A stretch of DNA of 64,000 nucleotides from Symbiodinium kawagutii (Eukaryota > Sar > Dinophyceae > Suessiales > Symbiodiniaceae), in assembly GCA_009767595.1 (NCBI GenBank), contig VSDK01022274.1, positions 257,339 through 321,338 of the forward strand, in the 5' to 3' direction. The notes beneath the pieces are model-generated. The model made no database searches. It was given only the letters and a program-made list of their open reading frames with translations, and was not told the DNA's origin. This document shows, in pieces, positions 46,701-55,088 of the stretch (positions are counted from its first letter, which is position 1; every line of letters starts with the position of its first letter). A program made the position numbers and the translations under genes.

Positions 46701-49700
46701 ACTTCGCTTTTTAGCTTTTTTGGGGATATGATTGATTTACCATATAGCCACTAAAAGTTAGACTTTTAGCAAGGGATCTAACAGCCACCCAGTCATGAGA
46801 AATGAAAGCCACAGAAGAACTGAAAGAGGCGACTCATGGAGGTTTCTCTGTCAACCACAGAAAAACCATGGGGTTATAACCATTGATGATGGTTGAACAT
46901 AAGGAAAAATTTCTCAAGCCATAGGGAACCCCCAAAGTTATGGTTAGTTTACTAGTGATTATAAATGGTTAACAAACTGGATGCTTTAGGGGTACCCCTA
47001 TTTTGATAAACACCCTCATGAATTCCTGCCTGGCTAGCTAGTTGGTATATCCATGGATGGGCTGGATATTGTTACATTGTGCCATTCACGTCATCCACAT
47101 TTTATCGAAACGCGCAAGTTTGATATGTTTGCGAAATAGAACAATTACGGTTTACCTGGCAATTGTTAATTGAATATCATTACTAGAAGTATGTTCCTCA
47201 CATTTCATCATTACAGTGCATCATTAACCAATACAATTCATCGTTATCATTGACCATTATAGTTGAGATCATGAACCATTAACTGTTAATTATAAAAGTA
47301 CTACAAGTGATCAGAAGGTCCAACATTCTCTCAAACCACCCCTTGACTTGCCATTGCCTATGGTATCAGCCATTTCAGCTTGGACCGCGTCCACCGGTGA
47401 TCGCATCCCAAGCGAACTTGGGATGTGAATCGCCATCCATTCACTAGCAATTCTATAGCTGACATGCACTCTGGTGATCTAACACAGCAATGGATAATCC
47501 ACCATTTGTAGATTACTTACTTATTGGAAATATGGATTTTCCATTGCCATATTAGATCACCAGAGTGTAGCTGAATTATTGGTATAGCCAACCCTGGATG
47601 AATAAATGCTTGGTTGATTAATTGGGCCCCCCGAAAGCCATGGTTTCCTACTAGATCGGTAGCCACAATTAATGAACCGATGGAGTTACTAGTCTTTGGT
47701 TGGCATGAATTACGAGTTTGGCAATGAGTTAATGGATGAATTCATTGCCCTACCATTTGTGATTTTTGACCATGACCCATCCGCATGTAGCTGATATAAC
47801 CGTGGGGTTGGGCCGCTTCGGCCGAGTGGCTGGTTTTTCTCCCCGATGATCAATCATTGATCATTATTGACCACGAGTTTTTGTTGCCCTCGGCAGGTTC
47901 TATGACCCATTGATGAAATCACCCCTAAACTGCTGTTTCATTGATCTCCCATTGATTAAGCATTAACTACATACTGCTACCCCCAAATGTGAAATAAATT
48001 GTTTCTGTTTCACCACTTCGGTATAGCTACTCCCCAGTGTCTGGCAGTTATAGCAGTACTACCAGTAATTAGATACTAGGGAGCAGTGTCAACTACTAAC
48101 CATGATGAGCAACCTACTTATCAATGATATAAGCCCCTGGTAGTTACAATTCCCATGCTTACTACCCATGAGCCAGCCCTGTTGGATGATGATCCTGCTG
48201 TGGTAAGCCCTGGCCATGGAGCGGCGCACAGCTTCAGGTGATGGAGCCGTTGAACTCGGTGGATCTGCACTTCATCACTCCGCTGCCGCCCGCGCACGAA
48301 GGCGGCGCACAGCAAGGACCCGCCAAGGGCAGGTGCCGAGGGCGGCCCAGGGAGCCATGGTGGCAGCTGGGTACTCCACCGGTTGAGCTTGTGATTTATG
48401 GGGGTTTGATGGGGTTCTTAAGGCTTTTTAAGGGTTTTATTAGAGGTTTTATGGGGGTTATATTGACCTCAATATTTGGCAAAAGTGCTTTAAATTTCGA
48501 TGTAATTAATAGTGATTGATTGTGGTGAATTGGTGTTGACGATTGAATGGTTGTTTGATAGTTGATGGTCAATGATTGGCTTAAAGTGATTGGTTGGGAC
48601 AGGTTAACAACCAATGATTGATAAAGTGATCTTTGATGATGGCTATATAGCAAGGGTCAACTATTGTCACGCATGATTGATCAATGATGATTGATTGATG
48701 GTTGCTGAGCTGAAAAAATCAGCGACAGCAACGGGGATGGAGTTGCTTAGTGGGTGACTATGGTTAATTTCTATGGTTGTGAATGAACCGTTGCAACCAT
48801 GAACAAGTTCTGGTAAGAATGACAAAGACTTGGGTTACGAATGATTGATGTTGATTGTGAATGGTTGTGAATGGTTATGAAAGGCTGATGGTGATTTGGG
48901 TTGGTCTAGAGTCACAAGTAAGGAACAATCGATGCTTCATGCTGGTTTTGTATAGAAATGAGTGAGAAGAATTGACTACAGCCAAAACTAGTACAGTAGG
49001 GAAANNNNNNNNNNNNNNNNNNNNNNNNNNNNNNNNNNNNNNAGGGAAAGTCGTTGGATAGTAGGAATTTGATTCATCAATCTTAAAGTTGAAAAGCCGT
49101 GATAAACCAAGAATTGATAAATATCAAGAAGTTTTCGCCACTATTGTCGTGCCTTTACTACCGTGATTGATTGAAAGGTGCTTTCTTTATCAACCATGGT
49201 CATCATCAGTTATCATGAACCCATCACTAGCCCACCATCAGCTGTGGCGGGGATCAAGCCACTTCTAAGCGCGTGTGCGCAATTTGCGGCATTTCGCACC
49301 GGTTTAACGGACACCTCTCCTGCAGATGCATAATGATAAGTAGTAACTGATGCCAACCATGGCAATTCATATGCATCATTGATGCCGAAACCATGAATCG
49401 TGAAACATCATTGTTAGCCATAGTAATTCATGTACCGTCATCGTACCTATTAGCCAATGAAATTAAATCATCATCAATGATGATGAACCATGATGAACAT
49501 TTATTTCACCAGTAGCCTTCAGCATCAACTAACATTCAATGAGCAAACCATCACTTTTCCAATCGACCAGTCATCTCTTGGAAATTAAAACCAATCTTCT
49601 ATTACCATGATACAGTGAATCCGCCACTGGTTTGGCCAACTTCCGAGAAAAGTGATTCACCAGTACCACCACGTAGTTGGTTCACCATCACGGAGTGCTT

Positions 49701-50451
49701 CGTTGGTCCACCAGGCATGAATAGTAACCATGAATAGTAATGATCACTACCAGTAGAACTATAACAAGTACCACAACCTAAGTTATAGTGAATTATTGTA
49801 GCCATACCATGCTGTACTGATGAACCATATCATATCATTATATCCTGCCAAACAACTAATTAAGCCGTAGTGATCCTTAATTACCATTTTCACTATAACC
49901 AGTATCATATTACCATTATTAACCACTAGTTAACAACCATTGAACCAGTCGAATACCTGGATGGACAATTAACCATGGATAACAACTAATCATCAACTGA
50001 TTTGACCAGTCATTATCAACCACTGTTTAACAATCATTTAGCCATGGTTCACCATTATCAATCATTATTAACTATTACCATTGTTAACCACTAGTATTAG
50101 TAACTATTATACAACCATTTGACCATTGCTTTCAAGTATGAACCATATTATAGTCATACTAATTAGTCATTATCAACCACTGCTTAACAACTCATTGACC
50201 ATGTTATATTTATATAACTAGTCATTATTAACCACTAGTTACCAACCATTTAATCATTTTAATTAACAACCAATGGTAGATATTAACCATCTATAAGCTA
50301 TCACTAGTATGAATAACGATTATACAACCATTTAACCCTGGCTATTAACCGACCCTCCACCACGAATCGTTTCAGCTGCCAGGTATGAGATGGGCATCCA
50401 GGTCACGACGCCAAGATGCGAACCCGAACCCATCAAACAGTGGGCCCAGGG
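28666..50451 (+). CDS. Multi-exon TSP1-repeat (thrombospondin type 1) protein gene
   Basis: Ten exons were placed: 28666-28742, 30486-30551, 33698-33780, 34829-34948, 38542-38626, 40012-40062, 43338-43413, 45910-45981, 48238-48332 and 50383 to about 50451. All nine junctions agree in phase and the frame has no stop. Introns are about 1.0-3.6 kb. Two donors are GC (33781 and 43414) and the others GT. The product holds a TSP1 core with CSADCGGGVRMRRK, a complete six-Cys TSP1 starting CELSNKWEPVTPCNAACGKG, and a third, atypical repeat around SWSQKTLARKITIRAPAG. TSP1 repeats are extracellular adhesion modules, so the full protein is probably secreted or on the surface, but no signal peptide or membrane helix is in the part seen. 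Both gene ends are missing. The 17041 exon may be an earlier repeat. Sites were chosen partly for phase, which inflates the apparent agreement. Confidence 0.6.
28743..30485 (+). other. Long intron with complementary ends
   Basis: Starts with GTGAGG and GATGGTGAAGCTATGGTGG-type sequence and ends with CATCACC/AACATCAACATCC-type sequence. It holds a GGTTATCGTTGGTTACTGTT tandem tract at 29370-29535 and a family C repeat at 30197-30314. Confidence 0.5.
29370..29535. repeat. GTTGGTTATC tandem tract
   Basis: About a dozen imperfect copies of GTTGGTTATC/GTTGGTTACT/GTTGGTGCTC. Any open frame here is a repeat artefact. Confidence 0.85.
30486..30551 (+). CDS. TSP1 exon b
   Basis: After acceptor GTCGCAG, reading FYIDGDNFHLCPQMGVAGLY. 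It supplies the middle Cys of the repeat begun in exon a. Entered in phase 2. The donor is taken as GTATGG at 30552; GTGAGG five bases later is an alternative but breaks the phase with exon c. Confidence 0.55.
32690..32755. repeat. Long near-perfect hairpin
   Basis: Arm TACAACTCAGCAAGATTTTC plus AGGG (32690-32713) pairs with CCCTGAAATCTTGCTGAGTT plus GTA (32733-32755), with one bulged T, around a 19-base loop. It lies inside a TSP1 intron. Confidence 0.85.
32912..33004. repeat. CAT/CAC trinucleotide and TATA microsatellites
   Basis: CATCACCATCATCACC run at 32912-32970, then the palindromic run TATGTATATATATATACATA at about 32981-33000. Confidence 0.85.
33698..33780 (+). CDS. TSP1 exon c
   Basis: Reading FDRRMLRNGLRPCKTRPV then GGRCAGCK. 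It carries the last cysteines of the first repeat. Ends in phase 1 before GCAACA, a GC donor. A minus-strand open frame covers the same place but lacks a domain match. Confidence 0.5.
33781..34828 (+). other. Intron between TSP1 exons c and d
   Basis: Contains family E (about 33930-34058), family A (34183-34301) and family C (34568-34689) repeats and a TATATA run at 34695-34730. Between 34320 and 34540 an open stretch reads DWLESVDKHGMSWFEAISHE; it could be an exon of something else. Confidence 0.45.
34829..34948 (+). CDS. TSP1 exon d
   Basis: Acceptor CACAG at 34828, reading CELSNKWEPVTPCNAACGKG then HFKVMKKAMAEGRALG. This is the first half of a textbook TSP1: Cys, Trp, then C-x3-C-G-x-G. 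Phase 1 at both ends. Donor GTTGGC at 34949. Confidence 0.75.
34949..38541 (+). other. Long intron with an unplaced GC-rich island
   Basis: Begins GT-rich (GGTTGGGTGAGGTG). Holds family B (35487-35600) and family D (36700-36780) repeats. A GC-rich island at about 36950-37125 could be a skipped exon; its frames are ambiguous and it is not needed for the phase of d-e. 37141-37205 recurs at 46678-46790. 37440-37790 is unique-looking and unassigned. Confidence 0.45.
38542..38626 (+). CDS. TSP1 exon e
   Basis: After GTTGCCAG, reading VGNLLAHFGQTCIPEYKWLP then CERQKCT. It completes the repeat of exon d with the usual three final cysteines. Donor taken as GTCAGA at 38627 (phase 2). The frame stays open beyond, so a later donor at about 38661 or 38688 is possible. 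Confidence 0.65.
38627..40011 (+). other. Intron between TSP1 exons e and f
   Basis: GT-rich start. Contains family D (38843-38933) and family A (39180-39303) repeats. Ends with a CACCATC/ACCACCACCC tract. No other gene seen. Confidence 0.5.
40012..40062 (+). CDS. TSP1 gene exon f (linker)
   Basis: After CACCTAAG, reading FTVSRDSATLVPTPEE, phase 2 at both ends. Donor GTACCA at 40063. It has no cysteine, so it would be a linker between repeats. It lies exactly at a switch from ACCATC- to GATGGT-type sequence. Confidence 0.4.
40063..43337 (+). other. Long intron between TSP1 exons f and g
   Basis: 40090-40920 is a GGTTGATGATGG-type tract. 41263-41376 is a family E-like repeat. 41520-41960 is unique-looking sequence with no good frame. 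42060-43300 is degenerate AACTAGTAGTCAATAG-type sequence. Confidence 0.5.
43338..43413 (+). CDS. TSP1 exon g (atypical)
   Basis: After GGCTCCAG, reading VDLVLSWSQKTLARKITIRA then PAGYK. The SWSQ and the basic/hydrophobic alternation resemble the first strand of a TSP1, but the CS..CG core is missing. Ends in phase 0 before GCGATG, a GC donor. Confidence 0.45.
43414..43697 (+). repeat. 12-bp tandem repeat at the intron start
   Basis: Five or more copies of GATGGTGAAGTG/GATGGTGAAATG at about 43497-43572, preceded by AAGGATGGCTAGG words. This is the GT-rich 5' end of the intron after exon g. Confidence 0.8.
43698..44930 (+). pseudogene. Degenerate coding region, unknown family
   Basis: The sequence is not repeat-like, and protein-like pieces occur in different plus-strand frames: EQVTSSQWRVPHK near 43710; MIWFDVPMRHTRTCAQQ then EALEWKATLD at 44107-44255; an open stretch from 44256 with RQKKKIWRLAQDYRKTLSPE and a Cys-rich CRCGKKLLAIQSAKQHCGSG at about 44485-44545; and RRIVNFFVQELPAPPKICML at 44730-44790. 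The frames change without splice sites, so this looks like a frameshifted old insertion inside a TSP1 intron. A 197-residue minus-strand frame (43938-44531) is less protein-like. Confidence 0.4.
44931..45909 (+). other. 3' part of the intron before exon h
   Basis: Mixed unique and low-complexity sequence without a supported gene. The last 100 bases are CCATGACC/CAACCAGACCACCC-type. Confidence 0.45.
45910..45981 (+). CDS. TSP1 exon h
   Basis: After GCTCGCCAG, reading FGEKAGDPCTIKFHSLQPHM then EYCR, phase 0 at both ends. The G-E-K-x-G-D-P-C pattern matches the position of the fourth TSP1 Cys after a GG turn. Donor GTACGG at 45982. Confidence 0.5.
45982..48237 (+). other. Long intron between exons h and i
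   Basis: Contains the second copy of the GGTGGATTACAGCTATGAAC repeat (46678-46790), family B (46908-47015), family A (47467-47577) and family E (about 48060-48195) repeats. 46450-46680 is unique-looking with no convincing frame. Confidence 0.5.
48238..48332 (+). CDS. TSP1 gene exon i
   Basis: After CTTCAG, reading VMEPLNSVDLHFITPLPPAH then EGGAQQGPAKG. Phase 0 in, phase 2 out, donor GTGCCG at 48333. No cysteine in this part. A different frame and a minus-strand frame are also open, so the reading is tentative. Confidence 0.35.
48333..50382 (+). other. Intron between exons i and j, with gap
   Basis: GT-rich start, gap at 49005-49042, long AACCATTATTAACC tract from 49560 to 50370. At 49242-49325 a GC-rich piece reads SKRVCAICGISHRFNGHLSC, which could be a small zinc-binding exon, entered in phase 2 but with no good donor. 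Confidence 0.4.
49005..49042. other. Assembly gap (38 N)
   Basis: Both flanks carry AGGGAAA, so the two contig ends may overlap. Confidence 0.95.
50383..50451 (+). CDS. TSP1 gene exon j
   Basis: After CAGCTGCCAG, reading YEMGIQVTTPRCEPEPIKQW then AQ, phase 2 in. The 3' end is uncertain; the frame stays open into a T-rich run (50520-50630). Confidence 0.4.
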
Positions 50452-52835
50452 ACTCAGGGGAGCCGCTTGGGGAGACTGGGGGCGGGAGGGATGTGGTGAC
50501 AGTCTTGGATTAGTACTGATGGTTCAGATGTTTTTTTTCGGTTTTTTTTTGTGTTTTTTTTCGGATGGTTTTTCCTTTTTTGTTTTTTTCGATTGTTTCG
50601 ATGTTTTTTTTTTTTTTTTTCGATTTTTTGAAGTTAACCATAAGCAATGATACGCAATGAATCATGGATCTCAACGGTCATAGAATGGGCTGAAAAATCA
50701 TAGATAACGACCATCATAAGCAATGCACATGGTTAAGATCAACCAGAATAGAGTGGGGTTGGTTAACCAGAACCGTTGACCATGCGTGGATTGACTATTC
50801 TGATGAATCATCATTTTATAGATTGATCCATTGACCACAGTGAATCATCAGTAGTCATAAATCAGCCACCATTAGCGAAGAGCACCATTGCCCACTATTA
50901 ATCAAACCATTTACCCAACCATTAACCACCATCAACTCTTAACTATATAGTTGTTTGCTTTGAACCACCATTAACCCCGATTAGTCACTATCAAAAACCA
51001 TTAATCCAACAATTTGCCACCATTAATCCAACCATTCACCACCATTTACCACCAGTAACCAGCATTAATCCAACCATTTCCCACCAACCACCTTTGAAGG
51101 ATGAAGCACCTTTCAACCACCAACCACCTTTAGACCATCAACCATTCACTTCCCCTTTGTCGTTTCCTTGGTGCCGATCCGCTTCCGATCAACTCCGGCT
51201 CCAAGGCTGCCGATCCCATCCGACACAAGCCACTTGGAGCGTTGATAAATGTCGTGGGCGTTGATCAGCAGTCCTTTGGTTGGTTAATGTTTGGCTCATG
51301 GTGGTTAATGGTGGTAGTGATTTATGGTTGGTTCATACTGATTGATAGTGATTAAGAGTGGTTTCAAACATTTGTTACTTTCCCCAGTAACTATTTATAA
51401 GTATTTTAAATGGTTGGTTGACTAATATTATTCATAGGGGTTGAAACCACCAACCGGATAGTGATTGATAGTGATTGAGAGTCTTTGGTCATGGTTGATA
51501 GTGGTTAATTGTAGGTGGTAATGGTCAGTAATGATTAATATTGCTTAGCAAAGATTAATAGGATGTTTCTTGGTGGTTTTGCAGAAAAAATCATGGCTAA
51601 ATAGTGGACAATCATCAACAGTGGTCGAAAAACTAGCTATATCGATGGTTTATCCCAACAGGAGACCCCCAGCATGGTTAGTGTATCAATGGTTGATCAT
51701 ATGTGATAATGGCTATTCACAAGGGGATTAATTAAAGAAAAACAATAATCGGGGATATTCCAACTATAAACGGTTGGTTTAATAGTATACATGCTTCATG
51801 CATTCGATGATTTAGCGGTTTTCCTGTTTTGAGAAACATGGAGGTGGGTAGATCCATTTTGTGGGTTTTGTTGAAGGGGACTGCCAGCAATCAACCAAGA
51901 TCAATTCGGGAAGCAACTGTAAAGACGTGTTTTTGTGCAGCATATTTACCACGGGACAGTATCATTTTCTAGGCAGCTATGCAAAAGGTTACAGAAGGGC
52001 AACCAGCAGCAACAGCTGCTGTTATTAAACTGATGAGTGATGGGCACAATCAGGACAGTACACTAGGAGATAACAACAAGGTTGGTTTATGATGATTAAG
52101 AGTGAGATGTTGATGTAATTGATGATTTGAAATGCTGAAGGATGACGGTTGATGATTGCCAATCATAGGCAAAAGTGGTCAACATCGACTTGCTGATGGG
52201 AAGTTGGGAAGCAATGATGAAGAAAAATTGACAAATAATGACGCATTGCTATTTTTTGTAAATAAGGATCAATGAGACACTAGTCAATTATCAATCACTG
52301 ACACCCATGATTGGAATCATGGGCGAAGTTTACAGCAAACTGGCTGATAAATCTTAAATGATGCACCGGCTGCTCATGGTTGTTCGGTATTCAGTTCGTT
52401 AAGAACAACAATATTGGCTTTTGATTAAAGATATCTTGTCGCTTATCACAGGTTGCTAATGGTTCACTGATTAAATGGATCATGAAGCAATTTGATGAAA
52501 TAGCCAGTTTTGTTTGTAAATGAGCTGCAAGTGCATTGAAGAGTAAAATCAACTGGGAATTGCTTTTTTGATAATGCATGTTCCTGATCCGCTGGTTCAT
52601 CATTCATCATCAGCAATGATTGGGGAGCTGGTGAGCAACCTGTTTGTGAACATTTGCCAAGTTTTTCCCTCACAGGACAAATTGAGATGAAGCCATTTGC
52701 TCATACTAGTGGTTTTGTAATGGTTAAAATTGGTTAATACTACGGATTCATAGGTGATATCATCGTTCACAATACAGTTCATTGTTGTTGATGCGTTGGC
52801 GAGCGAAAACCGGTTGTTTTGCTGAGTTCCTTCAG
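50452..52835. other. Repeat-rich stretch with one candidate exon
   Basis: T-rich run at 50528-50630, AACCACC tract to 51150, then a GC-rich island at 51168-51250 exactly where the composition switches to GGTTAATGGTGG. The island is probably an exon, but its frame is undecided (FPWCRSASDQLRLQGCRS or NSGSKAADPIRHKPLG). Family D at 51398-51457 and B-like arms at 51590-51840. 51890-52790 is AT-rich and unassigned. Confidence 0.4.
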
Positions 52836-52985
52836 CTGCTCAGCTGAGATTCTTCGTGACCCACCTTGCCCCAACAGCTCGTTTGCCAAGGATCATTTGC
52901 AACGAACGTTTGGGTCCTCAGCCGCAGATTGCCATGGTCCAACAGCCACGAATCTGCTGCGGCTTAGATGCGCCCACCAGATCTG
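52836..52985 (+). CDS. Candidate exon (uncertain frame)
   Basis: GC-rich stretch open in two plus frames: AEILRDPPCPNSSFAKDHLQ ... ADCHGPTATNLLRLRC, and LAPTARLPRIICNERLGPQP. Several AG acceptors lie in front (CCTTCAG, GCTCAG). Unrecognised. Confidence 0.25.
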
Positions 52986-54058
52986 TATACGTTAAGGACG
53001 TGCGAAAAACACCGTGGTCCTCAATATATTGAAGTGCAAGATTTCAATATAGAAATATTATCAAAGAATACTCGATGGATGTCGTGACCAAATATTTTTG
53101 CATAAAGGTTTTGATCACCAATTGTTTCTTAAATTTGGTGACCAATTAAGTAATTACTCATCCATTAAACAGAATGAAATGTCATTACTCATATCGACGA
53201 GTTGCTTGTGACGAAACAATTTTTGTAACGAATTTCTTGTAATACCCGCTCATCAACTTCTGGTGTTATATCCGTGGTGATGTTGATATCATTTTTGCTG
53301 ATAGGAACCTACCACAGGAAGTTTACCAGAAGTGGTGGTACCCCCAACCATCCATCAATGATCAGTTCAATAGGAAAACCAACCAGCAATAGGCCTACAT
53401 CATGGCCATGGACAAACTTACGCAGGTTGCTGAAGCCCACGGTCATAGCTGGACTTCGAAACTTATTGGTGACCACCATCAACCACCATTAGGGACCATG
53501 GATTTCTGGCGGCGGTTAGGCGTGGCATATGTACCACTGGATTGGTTCCATCAGAAGCCCCGTGCTTTCATGTAGCCAGGGGTGGCACTTCACCCGCAGC
53601 CATACCAAGTTCTTGCATGGTCCTTTCTTTCAATTGATACTGCTACTTTGGTGATACTACAAAAGTCTCAGAGATCAGCAATCAGCGTACCGTAAGATTT
53701 GTGTAGTTAAGTGACAATTGTTCACCAGTCGGCGGATTGTTCACCAGTTGTTCGATTACTTCATGATGATTATAATTCATTTGTTTTCGTAAGTAATCAA
53801 ATTATAATGACAAGTTATTATCACCATGATACTTCTTAAGTTTCAAACAATCGCAACATGCTCCGTTTGTTTTGTCCCGGCTTCTTAACCACTTGATTTT
53901 GTCGTGCGCAAGCCGCAACAGCAATCCACAACATCGAAACTGCAAAGCTGTGCTGACTCGCGGCGGTTGACCGTGCTTCGGTAAGCTGATCGCTGGATGA
54001 TAAGAAGAACAAACTAAAGACCAGCAAAGACATACGAGAAGAACCAGAACCGCTCAGG
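52986..54058. other. Stretch without a firmly supported gene
   Basis: Mostly AT-rich. On the minus strand 53836-54069 an open frame has a hydrophobic start (MSLLVFSLFFLSSSDQLTEA), which could be a signal-peptide exon, but nothing else supports it. Confidence 0.35.
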
Positions 54059-54090
54059 ATAAAACACAATATAGCTATATTGTGTTTTAT
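54059..54090. repeat. 32-bp perfect palindrome
   Basis: Half-site ATAAAACACAATATAG followed by its exact reverse complement, no spacer. Confidence 0.9.
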
Positions 54091-54239
54091 GGTCTTTGAA
54101 GCATATAATCACAGTTTTGTTAAAAGCATATAACTATGTTACTATTGTACAAGTATGTTTTTGTTGCATGTTTATCAGTTGTATGCCCCTGACAGACATT
54201 GTTATGCAGCTGTTTTTGCATGTTTAACAGATACCTACA

Positions 54240-55088
54240 CGATAGTTCGTTGTTGAGCGAGGGGATGGCCCCTGGCTGGCTGGATGGCTCGTGGGTGACC
54301 TTCAAGGTGCCCCCAGCAACTGGCGACGCATTTGGAATCGTACAGACTAAAGAAATCTGTGGTCAAGCCGGGAAGATGGTTCTCATGGCACAATGCCTGC
54401 GATGACCATTACAGGGAGTTCTGGGCAATTCGTATGCTCTTGTCCTTTGCGTATCCTGATGCTGCGTGTCCAGATGAAGGATCCAAGTCCTTGAATGAAC
54501 TCCGTGCTGGCGATGATTCTTTGGGTGGTCTCAAACTGGCATTGCAATGCTGCAAGATGGCCTCCAAGAAGCGGCGGACACGGAGATCGCGAGCACCGGA
54601 GTTAAGCTGGTCAGGCAAGCCAACTTGGAGGTGTTTCGCCAGAAGCTCAGAAAGAACTGGCTGGAGTCCAAGGCCGGCACGGAGGATGCCCTGATGCAGG
54701 CGCAGAGCGACCTGGACAAGGCCAGGACTCCTTCAACATCGTTTGCTGATGGTTGGCAGCTCCTTCAGCTGAAACAAGTGAGGTGGAAGAGCCCTGTTTG
54801 GATGATGACTCGGTGGTTTCTCAAGCCATCAGGGAGGCCAACAAGAGGATGATGGCTGAGGCCCAGAAGTGGATGCAGATGTTCCGCCTTCAGCCGGAAG
54901 ACCCCAGCTGGAAAAGTCTCTATTCAATCATGGCGATCAGACTGGCTGATGGGCCGCTTTGGAAGCAAAAGTCGGACTCAGCGAATAAGGTGAAGGATCC
55001 CAACGAAGGACTTGAGAGATGTTTGGAACTGGCAGCAAATGGTTGGATGAGGGACAGTCAATTTTCCGGTTTGGTGAATGGTTGGTGA
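54240..55088 (+). pseudogene. Frameshifted coding region, coiled-coil protein of unknown family
   Basis: Coherent protein-like sequence passes through three frames: MAPGWLDGSWVTFKVPPATG (about 54262-54321); YREFWAIRMLLSFAYPDAAC to SLGGLKLALQ (54410-54545); then TGVKLVRQANLEVFRQKLRK to EDALMQAQSDLDKARTPS (54597-54740); then EVEEPCLDDDSVVSQAIREA to LERCLELAANGWMRDS (54783-55060), stop at 55086. The switches at about 54545 and 54760 have no splice sites, so they look like small deletions or insertions. The Glu/Gln/Lys-rich parts would form a coiled coil. Likely a retroposed or decaying gene copy. Confidence 0.45.

Noticed and set aside
48238-48345. Reading WICTSSLRCRPRTKAAHSKD as a TSP1 core
   Set aside because: Stop codons lie directly upstream in that frame and no AG acceptor allows entry.
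50528-50650. Poly-T/TTTTTTTCG run as a poly(A) tail of a minus-strand retroposed gene
   Set aside because: No coding sequence lies at the correct distance on the minus strand, and the run is interrupted by CGG/CGA in a repeat-like manner.
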